Position numbers and translations under genes: made by a program
Assembly (NCBI RefSeq): GCF_964340395.1
Contig: NC_135568.1
Span: 8,945,276-9,009,275, forward strand
Source: Glandiceps talaboti
Taxonomy: Eukaryota; Hemichordata; Enteropneusta; Spengelidae
Reading direction: 5' to 3'
DNA: 64,000 nt
In this document: positions 32,601 to 52,375 of the stretch, in pieces
Layout: every line of letters starts with the position of its first letter
Numbering within the stretch: the first letter of the stretch is position 1
Notes under the pieces: generated by a model
Database searches by the model: none
Seen by the model: only the letters and a program-made list of their open reading frames with translations
What the model was told of the DNA's origin: nothing

Positions 32601-34574
32601 CATCAACACCCCTCATTTGTACCCCTAATATCAACACCTCTCATTTATACCCATAATATCAACACCTCTCATTTGTACCTCTAATATCAACACCTCTCAT
32701 TTATACCCATAATATCAACACCTCTCATTTGTTCCACTTATATCAACACCCCTCATTTGTACCTCTAATATCACCTCTCATCTGTACCCCCAACACCAGC
32801 ATATCTCAACTCTAGCCTTGCACCAGTATCCCATCCATGATAACCAACATGTTAATTTGTCTGTTTCTACATCCCCATTGTGTGTAACTTGTCTGTTTCT
32901 ACATCCCCATTGTGTGTAGCACCTTCAGAAGTGTTTATTTTACATTTGAAGTTGTCAAACCTTGTATAAAAAAATATGATATTACATGAGTGAAACACCA
33001 AGGCAACTTCATTTCTCCTGTTATAAAACTTGTTCTCTAGAAATCCATTGAAAAGTATATGCAATAACTCATCAACTAGTAACAATTGGCACTAACTCTA
33101 ACACCACCACAGCTCACAAACACCCTATATACCATGACCTACTTGGCCCCAGGTCACAAATACTAAATCTAATATTTAATGTCAATTGTTGTTTTTCTTG
33201 TCATTCTACAGGTTTTGTTGGTTTGTTCACATTTCTACTGTTATGGCCGTGTTTCTTCTTTCTTCATTATACTCACTGGGAAGCGTTTAAACTTCCCAAT
33301 AATATGGCCTGGTTATATCTAGTTATCAATGGACTAGTTGGAACTGTTATCTCAGAGTTTCTTTGGTTGTGGTAAGTATAGCCTGGTTATTACTAGTTAT
33401 CAATTGGCTAGTTTGAACTGTTCTCTCAGACTTTGTTTAGTAAGGTAAGTATTGACTGGTTATATCTAGTTATCAATGGACTAGTTGGAACTGTTATCTC
33501 AGAGTTTCTTTGGTTATGGTAAGTATATCCTGGTTATTACTAGTTATCAATTGGCTAGTTTGAACTGTTCTCTCAGACTTTGTTTAGTAAGGTAAGTATT
33601 GACTGGTTATATCTAGTTATCAATAGACTAGTTGGAACTCTTATCTCAGAGTTTCTTTGGTTATGGTAAGTATAGCCTGGGTATTACTAGTTATCAATTG
33701 GCTAGTTTCAACTGTTCTCTCAGACTTTGTTTAGTAAGGTAAGTATTGACTGGTTATATCTAGTTATCAATGGACTAGTTGGAACTGTTATCTCAGAGTT
33801 TCTTTGGTTGTGGTAAGTATATCCTGGTTATTACTAGTTATCAATTGGCTAGTTTGAACTGTTCTCTCAGAATTGTTTTGGTTGTTGTAAGTATAGCCTG
33901 GTTATGTCTATTTATCAGTGGTCTAGTTGGAAAATTCGCTGGGAGTTTCTTTTGTTGATTTAATTTGACATATGCGTTATCAGAAGCTAGTAACCATGTG
34001 CAAAATTAATCTAGTTTTGTGTTTATTTCACAGGGGGTGTTTTTTGACGTCGTCCCTCATAGCTACATTATCACTCAGTTTAACCATTCCACTATCAATG
34101 TTACTGGACATCGTACTGAATAGGGTAAGTAATTATATAACAAATGTCTGTGTCAGATATTACTGGAATCATATGAACACAAATTTACTAGTAAGATATT
34201 TTAAAGTGGAAAAAACTTGGTTTTATAAGCTCTTTCCTCAAGTGGAAATACTTACATAAAACCTTGATGAAACTATGCTAGTATAATGTTAATGTTGATA
34301 CGTACCTTCTATGATGTTGTAAATGTCACTTTGAATAGTGTAGACTAGTAATGCTAGTATACTAGCAATGGCAATGCTATTGCCTTCTAGTTTTGTGGTG
34401 TTGTCACAGTTAATACCACAGTAAAGGGTGTCATTGACATGAGAAACACACACACACATTCACACATACTCATGCACACACACATATACAGACACTCACA
34501 TATTTACACACACAAACACACGTAGATACAGACAAACACGCACATGCACCCGCACACACAGAGACAGACACACG

Positions 34575-34606
<32 letters not shown>

Positions 34607-35717
34607 GACATGTATACACAGACACACTCATATACACAGATAAATTCAGACATTTAAAATGAAAATCCCCTTTTTAAAAGAGGGTGGTTTGAATTAATAA
34701 TTTATTTTTTTAGCGCCTATGAGATACTACCTAACAGTTTGGGTATTAAAAGTAATAAACAGAGGCTAATTAATATATCTTGTGTATTTGTCAACAGGTG
34801 ATGTTTAATTGGATGTTCTTTCTTGGCACAGTGCCAGTATTTTTATCCTTCTTTGTGGTAGCATTACTTAGTCATTATGATGATTGGGACCCAGTTTTAC
34901 TCGGATTAAAACATCTCATTTTCTGTTTTTATCGAAGGAGAACTCCACACAGGTAATGTTGTACTATCACAATATCCCAGAGTTTTGTCTTGGTGTTAGT
35001 ATAGTTCTACTAACATATACACCAAGCCAAGGCATGTGTACTGCAAAGTTCAACACACAAGAATGTGTATTGAATTTGAAATTGCCAATAACCTCTCTGT
35101 TTAATCTGAATGGACATTATAGGTAAATTTGTTGTGTAACCATAGTTACATGTGGCAGGATGGCTAGTTACAAGTGTCTGTGTCAATACAAGACCCACTT
35201 GTATTTCACCAGAGTTGTTTGTGGTAATTATAAATTCAATACACATTCCTGGGCATCGTAGTGCATGTGTTTTTGGCGTTAGCTGCAGCACTGTAGTAAC
35301 ACCAAGGCAGGTTGATGGGCTACTATCACAACAAGTATATAGCAAAATTTGATGTAGATATTGTTTCAACTATAAAATCATGTAACCATAGCAATTCGTT
35401 ACTTTCCTGATCTCTGTGTCACCCATATCCAGGTGCACTTGCGAGACAAACAAACAACCTATTCAAACCTAATGAGAATTTCTTCAGTGTCTTAGTCAGC
35501 CATAGAAACCAATTAAAATATAAATCACTGTTCGTGGAAGAGGCATTGTGAGAATTAGGACCAAAACAGTATTAGTAATATGAATAATACTAAGAAGCTG
35601 ATAACGATGTTCCATTCTGTTTGTAGATTACCTGAAGATCGTGAGCAAAGAGAGAGTTTGATTGGTATGCATAATATGAGAGACAGCAGAGAATCTATGG
35701 ATTGTTGTTCCAGCTAA
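24948..35717 (+). CDS. SLC35F5: SLC35F5-like nucleotide-sugar-family transporter (13 coding exons, 486 aa)
   Basis: Coding exons: 24948-25064, 25724-25873, 26928-26984, 28299-28392, 29252-29320, 29860-29996, 30983-31064, 31647-31734, 32192-32361, 33212-33371, 34034-34124, 34798-34952, 35627-35717. All have GT/AG ends and phases agree throughout. The product starts with [20 protein letters not shown] (TM1). A hydrophilic loop follows with [11 protein letters not shown] and [13 protein letters not shown]. The transporter core is then [65 protein letters not shown] and [11 protein letters not shown]. These are hallmarks of SLC35F5, a ten-TM DMT-superfamily carrier; its substrate is not established. 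Length is slightly below the human protein. The ATG is preceded by an acceptor, so at least one 5' UTR exon lies upstream. Several introns contain minisatellites, two of them made from exon ends. Confidence 0.95.
25099..25255 (+). repeat. Dispersed intronic repeat, copy 1
   Basis: In SLC35F5 intron 1. Shares TCATGAATATTCATTGTTCA, CTGACTCCCATGATGCA, TTGCTAGTAATTGTA.GTGAT and AGAACTCATAGTTTA with 31921-32152. Copy 2 has an extra insertion. Confidence 0.75.
26433..26591. mobile_element. MITE-like element, copy 1
   Basis: About 40-bp imperfect terminal inverted repeats: the left end CACGTGAGTTCCAGAGTGGG...GGGTATCTGCAT pairs with the right end, whose complement reads CACGTGAGTGCAAGTGTGG...GGGTATTTGCAT. 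It lies in SLC35F5 intron 2. No coding capacity. A relative is at 46290. Confidence 0.65.
26960..27370 (+). repeat. Degenerate tandem copies of the exon-3 3' end of SLC35F5
   Basis: The exon end GAACATGACAATGTTTTG and its donor GT at 26985 recur downstream with GT at 27036, 27155, 27188 and 27225, plus a partial copy near 27256-27271 and another near 27351. The copies are diverged and irregularly spaced. Confidence 0.7.
28455..28945 (+). repeat. ~61-bp intronic minisatellite
   Basis: About eight units with AATCAGGGTTCTCTCCTGG, AGAGTAGTGGGTTCCACCC and ATGATTTCACCTAA in SLC35F5 intron 4. Confidence 0.9.
29425..29640 (+). repeat. (TG)n/(TATG)n microsatellite
   Basis: Alternating TG runs and TATG units in SLC35F5 intron 5; flanks exon 5 closely. 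Confidence 0.95.
30176..30400 (-). repeat. (TAA)n-tailed dispersed repeat, copy 2
   Basis: AATAATAATAAT, then ATATAGCCCTTTCCCACTTTG, GCTCAAAGTGCTTTACAATT and ATTACCCCTGGCATCA, in SLC35F5 intron 6. This copy is more complete than the one at 22.1 kb. Confidence 0.65.
31921..32152 (+). repeat. Dispersed intronic repeat, copy 2
   Basis: In SLC35F5 intron 8; partner of 25099-25255, with about 70 extra bases in the middle. Confidence 0.7.
32390..32795 (+). repeat. 28-bp C-rich intronic minisatellite
   Basis: About 14 units built of TAACATCAACACCCCTCATT and TGTACCCC in SLC35F5 intron 9, beginning about 30 bases after the donor. Confidence 0.92.
33307..33958 (+). repeat. 73/74-bp tandem array made from the exon-10 end and 5' splice site of SLC35F5
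   Basis: The last 65 bases of exon 10 and its donor GTAAGTAT are repeated in the intron. GT of GTAAGT occurs at 33372 (the real donor), 33445, 33519, 33592, 33666, 33739, 33813 and 33887. Two unit types alternate. The A type is nearly identical to the exon (TATCTAGTTATCAATGGACT, TCAGAGTTTCTTTGGTT); the B type is diverged (TTACTAGTTATCAATTGGCT, CAGACTTTGTTTAGTAAG). Confidence 0.92.
34445..34640 (+). repeat. (CA)n-rich microsatellite
   Basis: Interrupted CA/ACAC tract in SLC35F5 intron 11. Confidence 0.9.
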
Positions 35718-35789
35718 GGTTCAGTGTGTAAACTTATAAAAACCATAGTTGTCAGCTGGGTTGTAACTTCACACATTTTGCTTTTGAAA

Positions 35790-36135
35790 TCTGTGAATAC
35801 GCAGAGTGGAGAATTCCGATATATAGAATGAAATATACATATGTTGTGTTGTTGAAGTGAAAGTGAAACATACGGCATACAACTGAGTTGATTGAGTGTG
35901 AAAATTGAAACACAGTTTAGAACTCACGGATATGCAGAATGTAGCACACATTGTATATATTTTGTTCCTTCTTGAGTTGGAATTGAAATTGAAACTTGGT
36001 GAATACAACTGAGTTGAGCGAGAATGATTATTGGAATTCAGTTCAGAACTCACAGATATGCGTAATGTAGCATACATTGTATGTATTTCATTCCTCCAGT
36101 GGGAACTGAAATTGAAACTTTGTGAATACAACTAG
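35790..36135 (+). repeat. ~125-bp tandem repeat in the SLC35F5 3' region
   Basis: Three diverged units with AACTCACGGATATGCAGAATG, TTGTAT.TATTT..TTCCT and GAATACAACTGAGTTGA, starting about 75 bases after the stop and probably in the 3' UTR. Confidence 0.7.
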
Positions 36136-39100
36136 TGGAAAGTAAAAATTGAAACTTGGCTGACGTTAAATTGTTATACGGTATTTGTCTTTCAGTTGTG
36201 TGTGTATATAGAGTTTTCAATTTTACATGGTAACACTGCCAAAGTGACCCCATGTATGTACAAGACAAGTGTCAATAGTTAAAGATATCTGCAGTTCCAA
36301 GACAGTGGTGTTCCTTATTTCGTAAGACATTATCATGAGGAAAACTCTGTGGAAGCGATGCAGAATAACCAAAGATTAGGCTAGCATGTCAGGTAGTGAT
36401 AGTTTTTACCTTGCCAATTTCAGGACACTGATTTTGATGTGTTATATATATTTCAGGGGTTTCACCACCAAACACAAAACAATATGATTTGTGTACATTT
36501 CAAATATAGAAATCACCTTGGAAACGTTTGGAAGTAGAAGATACTAGTTTATACATTGCCAGTTATTTTACACAGAAGTCTCACCCACCAAAATTACATG
36601 GTATATCCACCATTGTGTGTACGCACATTTCATTTCTGTAAAGGAGATCTGTGCATTTACACATGCTATATCATACACTTTCTGGCCAATTGTAAAGAAA
36701 TTATTGGCGTCAGACTCGAGTCTACTCTGGTCTTTGTAATGTTAACAGTAGAAATCACCATGTTAAAATTATGATGATGACAAATGAAGAAAACTGAAAT
36801 TTCAAGATTTTGCTAAAATATCAATTTTCAGATGTCATATCTGAGCATTTGTTTCTGTAAATAATGGTCACGAATTATGTGTAAATTAGTGATAACATGT
36901 AAATAATTTACATTAGGAGTAAGGAAATTTCTGCAATATTTTTTTTAGTAATTTCTAATGATCTTTTTTTTTCGAGTTTTAGTTTTTTCAATATCAGGAA
37001 ATTCAGAATGATTGAAGAATGGTAGCGCAAGTTTATGACAACTCGTCACATGCAAGTTAAATAGTTACACCCAATTTGTTATATGCTGGTTATGCTAAAA
37101 ACAAAAGATTTCATGGTTTGGCCACTAGGTGTGCTATTCGCAAGAGGTCTTGAGGACAAAATGTGAGGGCCAGAATAGTAGAGTATGGTAGCGTAAAGTT
37201 CCTGCTGTGCTATTTTCATAGTGACTACCAGTAATCAAAACATGCCTAATCACTAATGTAATGCTCTTTGAAGAATACAGTTCTTTTACACACATTTTAT
37301 TCACTGCTTCATGCATTGCCATACGATCAGCAACCATGTTGAAAATTTAGTCCTCACTTTGCCAAATGTGAGGTGTCCCAGTTGTAATGCTTACTTCCTA
37401 AATGGTCAGCACTTTGGTAACCAGAATATGACGTATTAGAAGTTAGGCATTTCTTAATCATTCGTACATGTTGCGTGACCATGTAAATCTGTGACTCAAA
37501 ATTGACATTAACACTATCCAGATTAGCTCTATACTAGATGTTACTGGTCACTATACACACCAACAGGGACTCAATTAAGCCATAAACAAATGCTTCAAAT
37601 GTGTGTTATTAATATAAACATTGTGCTCATGCCTCATGCCTGTGTTGTGACCAGCTAGTGATGCTTCTTGATACCTATAAACGTTGTAAATATGCGACAT
37701 GCCTCATGATGAAACAATATTTTTTTGATGTTCATAACATTTGCCTAAGTACCCGGGTAAGCATTTTGTAAGTAAGCAGATAAATCCATCAAAACTAAGT
37801 CCTAAAGACTAATATTGATTGGGCCTGGTACACACACAGTGCTAATGTACAGAAGGCAGCATTTTAGCCACTACATGTTTTAATATTTTTTCTGTGCAAA
37901 AATGCAAAAAATGCGTCTTAGCAAGATTTTCTAGGTTTTGCAGTATATTGTACACACTGAGGACCTTGTGTATAGAGTGGATAGTATGTGTTGTGATCTT
38001 TATATCAGTATGTATGCTGGTGCTATGGTAAACCAAAGAGTAAAGTACAAAGTTGTTATTTAACTATCAGCATATCCACATCTACCTAGCTATAAGCATA
38101 TAACATTTCTGAAAAACTGTTTTCTTTTGTTTTCCAAAAAACTGGCAAATTCTTGTATTTGAAAGAATGAACAAATTTTTTTGATACGTATCAAAGTATG
38201 CTTGTGAAGTATTTGCACTTTAACATGTGTAAATATTCACCTTGAAAGAAACTGATTGTTATTTTTAGTGAGACTGGGTGTAAAATCTGGAAACAAAACT
38301 GTCTTTGTTTTGGTAGTTTCGGTATGCGTGTCTGGTGAAATAAGGAGTTTATTGTAGTAGGCTGTAGATTTGTACATATCCTTACAAAGAGCACAATGTC
38401 CGTTTTCTAGTTCATCTTTCCAAACCTTCAATGTTGTTATCAAGATAAATTTTTTGATGAGTCATATTTCCTTTTCAATACATTGAAATGTTACTATCAA
38501 TAGACAAGTGCTCCCTAGTGCTTTGATAAGTCAGAAACTCAACACTAGGGGGCGCTGTTGATATGAAAAATCACTATTCTGGATCCATGAACATATCTTT
38601 GACTGGTAAATTGTGTTTTTTGGTTTTTAAATCTCAACTAAACTTATTCCGAGTTACCAACTTACCCTAGATGTGTTTCCTTACCTTCATCCTTGCCTGC
38701 ATCAGGCAAGTCAGAATAGAGAATTAGAGAATCACACCATTTGTTCTACTGTATAGGCTGACCTTTCATTTCATTTCAGTATGTTTTCCTTTACTAACTC
38801 TATATCATTTTATTCTTGTGTTAAAATATTGTTATATGTGACTTCTGATATCAAAGACAAAATTGTAAGTCATTACAGACCATACAGACCACTGACTTCT
38901 AAAGTTACAAAAGATTCTGTTAGTGTACATTATGTAGTTTTGTCACTATTGTATTTTTAATATTGTTACTCAAAATAATTTTTGCACTAAAATATTAAAA
39001 TTGTTTTTTGTAAGTTACTCCCTGCAGTATCTGTTGAGTAACTACACACACTGAAAGAACGAGACAAATATAAGGTGATAATATAAGGTACAAAATCAAT

Positions 39101-40855
39101 ATGCTAAAATTACAAAAGTGACAGTGATGTAAATATTTGGTGGCTGCTCAGACTGGAAGATATGCAGTGTTGTACCGCCCTCAGTGGCCTTGCTCTAAAG
39201 GGGTTGACTGATGTGTGAGAGGGCGCTCTCACAGCATACCTTTGAGACTAGTGGCCAGTAAGCATATCAATATTGATGCAAATGTGTTGGCAATAGGCTA
39301 TCATTATTGCCATGTAAAAGTACATTGATGTTCAAGTCATTTTGCAAAAATCTTTCTGTGCCAAATTACATTTGTTCGCAGTATATTTAACTGTTTTTCA
39401 GAAGCCTACAACCCATGCTAAGTACAGGACATTTCTTTTCCAGATAGAATAGTACAGATAGAAATGAATTTGCATAGTTTAAGGCCTTATATTTCGTATA
39501 GCATTTTGACCATAATAGTATCTGGCAAGAGTGCCTGAGCCATTATCAAAATGTACAGAACTTGTATCTTGTTTTTACAAATGTGCATGTATTTGTATTC
39601 ATTTGAAACAAGAGATATCACAAAGTATCTAAAAATACAGTAAGTATTAAAAGTACAGTTAGTTATACCATCATCATCTATGTTATGTGTATAGTCTTCC
39701 AGTGTTGTCATAGATATTTCCATTTGACAGGTACTTTACATAGCAAATGTAAAATTGATATATTTCTTGCTAATTGTAAAGGAGCAGAGTCTGTAACAGA
39801 CATCCTCCTGTTTTAAATAGTCAGAATAAAATACATACACATAATTTCTGCTAAGATTGGCAAATACAACCCCTGTAATAGAGAGGGAGAAAGCAGGTAA
39901 AACTACTAGTAGTCTCCCATACTCCGTTGCATATTTACTTTTATTTTTATTTTTTTATTTATTTATTTATTTTTTCGGGGGGGGGGGGGGGGCACCCTGG
40001 TAAAACTATTTGAGAATTCATTTCTACTTATACTGTGTTGCATAATTTTGTTTGGGGAACCCTGGTAAACTTACTGGGGAATTCAGGTAGATTCTATCAT
40101 CTTGCCTCAGACTATGTTACAGACCAAGTTACAGACTGTGTCCCTTTAAATACAAAAGTAACCACCAAATACAATAAAGTTACAGACTGTGTCACTAGGC
40201 CCTATAAACAAAAGTAGCCACCAAATACTGGTACCATAAAGTTACTGTAACAGACTGTGCCCTTTTCAAATGCAAAGCATAAGGTCCCTGTGCTATAAAT
40301 GCTATTAGAATAACACAGGTGTCCAAGTAGTCCATTAATTCAAGTAATTTCCATAATAATTTTACATATTAGGTTTATAGTAATAATATTGATGTAAAAA
40401 TACACAAGAAGTAAGTTTCCTACTTCATTGTTTGGAACCAACCATTTTGAAGTGTTTTGTGCAATACTGTATTTGATATGAAGTTCAAGTATGACTGACC
40501 AGACACACATCCTGGTTCTTTATTGATTATTGAACCTGACCTCAAGTTCACACATCCTGGCACTTGACAAATAATTGACCCCTATGCAAAGGGTCATACA
40601 TCCTGGTATCTGACTGCACACTAAACTGAAGATTGTTCAGTACATTTATATTCAGCAAAGTGAAGTTTACACTTTGTGGCGTGATACGATGCTTCTTCAG
40701 GTAACTTCAATATATACTCAGCGTTACGTTACAATCAAAGATAATCTTATTAACGTTGTAAGACCTCTTTTTATGTTTTTATTCAGACACTCATCTTTCA
40801 TGAATTTACAAGATACACATTGTGTTTAACCAGGTCATACAGAATGTACATAGAT
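36136..40855. other. SLC35F5 3' flank and intergenic DNA; no gene recognised
   Basis: AT-rich sequence with no coding signal on either strand. May hold a long SLC35F5 3' UTR; an AATAAA at 39824-39829 is one possible end among many. G-run at 39977-39992. Confidence 0.4.
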
Positions 40856-40859
40856 TACT

Positions 40860-41720
40860 AAAAAGTGTGAAGTTAGCTCATATATGTCTTCACAAACTTT
40901 AGATGTCCATTTATCATAAAGTTTATCAATGTTGTATGAACATGGTCAGTAACCCAGATGTGTTATATTTGGTTTCTACAGTCAAAATTTTTATATAATT
41001 CTTTAAACAAGGCTGTACAAAAAGGCACAAAAAGATGCGAGTTTAGGTCATGTATATCTTTCATCATCTTTAGATGTCCATGTATTACATTGGAAAGTTC
41101 ACCAATGTTGTATCAACATGGTCAACTATCAGTTACCCAGATGTGTTATATTTGGTTCCTACAGTCAAACATTTATATGTTCTTTTACAAGGCTGTAAAA
41201 ACAGAGACAAAAAGAACCAAAAGATGCATTTAGCTCATTTGTATCTAGTCTAGTTCCTGATGACCGTATTCCGATTATACACTAGCATTATCATATTACA
41301 TCTAGTCAATCCCATTGCTTGAGCACAGATATCTGTGCTCCCCCCATGGCGTTCATATAAACATGATGACATTGTCGCGTCCCCAGGTGATTTGCATATC
41401 ATATCAGTCCTAGATCGTAGAAACATGAGAACGATAATGACAGCCTGTCAATTTGTGATGAATTACTACTGACATGCGCTACTTGTGCTTTGCTCACCAT
41501 GGGGATTGAACCACATTTAATGCCCTGAGCAGTGGGATTGACGTAGTATCAGATAACGCTGGTGTATAATCGGAATACGGCCGTCGGGAACTAGACTAAT
41601 ATGTATCTTAACAAACTTGAAATATTCATGTATCAAAAATGTTCACCCATTTACTGTGAACGTAGTCACTTACCAAGATGTGATACGTTTGGATTTATAA
41701 AGTCAAACATTTTATATGTT
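40860..41720 (+). repeat. ~183-bp tandem repeat interrupted by a MITE
   Basis: AGATGTGTTATATTTGG and ACAGTCAAA mark each unit, with AGATGTG at 40956, 41139 and 41676. The last gap equals one period once the 353-bp element at 41246 is removed. Confidence 0.8.
41246..41598. mobile_element. 353-bp MITE with ~41-bp terminal inverted repeats and TA target site
   Basis: The left end GTCTAGTTCC..GA and CCGTATTCCGATTATACAC is mirrored at the right end with about four differences. TA dinucleotides flank both ends, as for Tc1/mariner-type elements. No open frame, so it is non-autonomous. Confidence 0.85.
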
Positions 41721-42111
41721 ACCATTGTAATAACATAAGTGTACAGCTTTACAACAGTGTTCATAACATGTGTCTTGTATTGATGTTAATAGTAGAGAAA
41801 GCAAAGATATTAACAGGTCACAGTGTTTGAGATATACTTTCTATTGTATGTTTCATGTTGTCTTCCTTTTAATGTACAAATTATGCACAAATAAATGAAA
41901 GATAAATATGAATAATTTATGTTTGGTTATTGTTGGGTGATGTTCATGTGTACGTGACAACAATTTAAATATCTGATTACACTGTATATCAGTTTATGTA
42001 ATGCATGCTCACCAACATTTTTGTGAACTAACCTTTTACTTACCCCTTATTCTCTCTCTGCTCTTCTCTTCTTCATTCTATCATTCTCTTAAGATATCTC
42101 ACTCACCCCCC

Positions 42112-42303
<192 letters not shown>

Positions 42304-42485
42304 TAACTAACAACTCACTCATAAATCATGAAATTAACAAATATCAGCCTTCCAACAACGAAGAGTGAATTTGAGTTATGTTGAAATAAAAACCCTTATT
42401 GGGTGACTTTTAGAAGGGTGATAATAGAAAGTCTTCTGCTGTCGTGTACATTACAGCTGATTATGCAAGGAAAATCCAATGAAAG

Positions 42486-43046
42486 CATGGATGGATGGAT
42501 GGATGTATGTATGTATGTATGTATGTATGTATGTATGTATGTATGTATGTATTTACGTATGTATTGATGTACGTAATTGTATGTATGTATGTATGTATGT
42601 ATGTATGTATGTATGTATGTATGTATGTATGTATTTATGTATGTATTGATGTACGTAATTGTATGTATGTATGTATGTATGTATATGTGTGTGTATGTGT
42701 GTATGTATGTATGTATGTATGTATGTATGTATGTATGTATGTATTGATGTACGTAATTGTATGTATGTATGTATGTATGTATGTATGTTTGTATGTATGT
42801 ATGTATGTATGTATGTATGTATGTATGTATGTATGTATGTATGTATGTATATGTGTGTGTGTATGTGTGTATGTATGTATGTATGTATGTATGTATGTAT
42901 GTATGTATGTATGTATGTATGTATGTACGTACCATATGTATGTATGTATGTATGAATGTATGTATGTACCGGTATGTATGTATGTATGATGTATGTATGT
43001 ATGTATGTATGTATGTATGTATGTATGTATGTATGTATGTATGTAT
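42486..43046 (+). repeat. (ATGT)n array with internal duplicated blocks
   Basis: ATGT units are interrupted by the shared block ATTGATGTACGTAATTGTATG at 42562, 42648 and 42743, and by TATATGTGTGTG blocks. The array therefore grew partly by duplicating longer segments. Confidence 0.95.
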
Positions 43047-43049
43047 ACT

Positions 43050-44251
43050 GTACCCATACCAATGTGGAAACTGGGTCATACATCCTGGTATCTGGTATAA
43101 TACTAAGATAGACACAAACTAAAAGTGTTGTTGTTCAATGTGGTGTAGATTACAGAAATGTGTGATAGCAGTGCCTTTGTTGTGTGGATATAATCACCCT
43201 GTAATCAAGATAGTGTTACATTGGTAGTCCCCAAAGTGAACACTGCAAGATATGGAAATCATCAGAAAGGGGTGGCTAATGTGAGTAAAATCTTAACATC
43301 CATTCAATAGCTAATATCAACATATCACAACAATAGATTTAGTTTGTGTCTATCTTTAATAGTTAGCATGGTGTCCACTGTCATGTTACACTAACATAGG
43401 ACACACAGAATACACGTACCATGGCAACGTATACAATAGATGTTAAAGTATAAAGACTGAAATAACAGGACAAGTTTTACAGTACAATGTAGAGTGTATC
43501 TGCTTGCATTGAAGGTATTCATTCACTGGCAGAAGAAAACAACAACAATAAAAGAAAAGTATCCAGTGTCAGTAAACAAATAAACAGAAAGTATTGTGTC
43601 AAAATTAGGGCAAGTTTAACAGTGACTTCTATTACCATATTATACAATACATGGTGTATGTTTACTAGCACAGATACAATGACAGAAAAAGTTGTTTGAT
43701 GAACACAAAAGTGGAATAGTATAAAGTTTTGTGCATACCACAAACTATTAGTATAGTATAAGCCATTAGCAGTGATTGTTTATTCTCCCAACTACCCACG
43801 CTTGATGAAGATCTGTCATTACGTATGATGGTTGATTCGAAAAATTCATACTGTGTGATAACGTGGTTATGTGTGCACACAGTGGTTGCACACTCATTTT
43901 GCATATTATTTACATATAGGTATGCAATAATGTTTTCAGTGTTGCACTGCAGTGCATATACCACTAGTATGTGTACACATTTGTATTTGCTTTACACTGT
44001 TTTCTGTCACAGTATTGCCACATTCATTACTAGTATTACAAAAATAAATGCCATGTTTGTATTGTATATGTTTGTGTTCACTTTTAGAGTAGAAGAAAAG
44101 GTGTTTGCTATACTACAAACTATTACAGTAGAAGACAGTATTGCCCTATATACACCTATATCAAAATAAAAGTCATGTTCACTTGCAGCAGGGAAAGATA
44201 GTAAAAAAGTTTGTTGGCATGGAACAATTACAATTAGTTGGGAGATATAGA
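43050..44251. other. 3' flank of SPO11; no other gene
   Basis: AT-rich. On the - strand AATAAA (complement of 43779-43784) is a possible SPO11 polyadenylation signal. Confidence 0.4.

Positions 44252-52375
<8,124 letters not shown>

Noticed and set aside
42396-43122. Long YIHT/CMYV frames on both strands
   Set aside because: By-products of (ATGT)n, open in most frames; the same applies at 6.7-7.8 and 55.8-56.1 kb.
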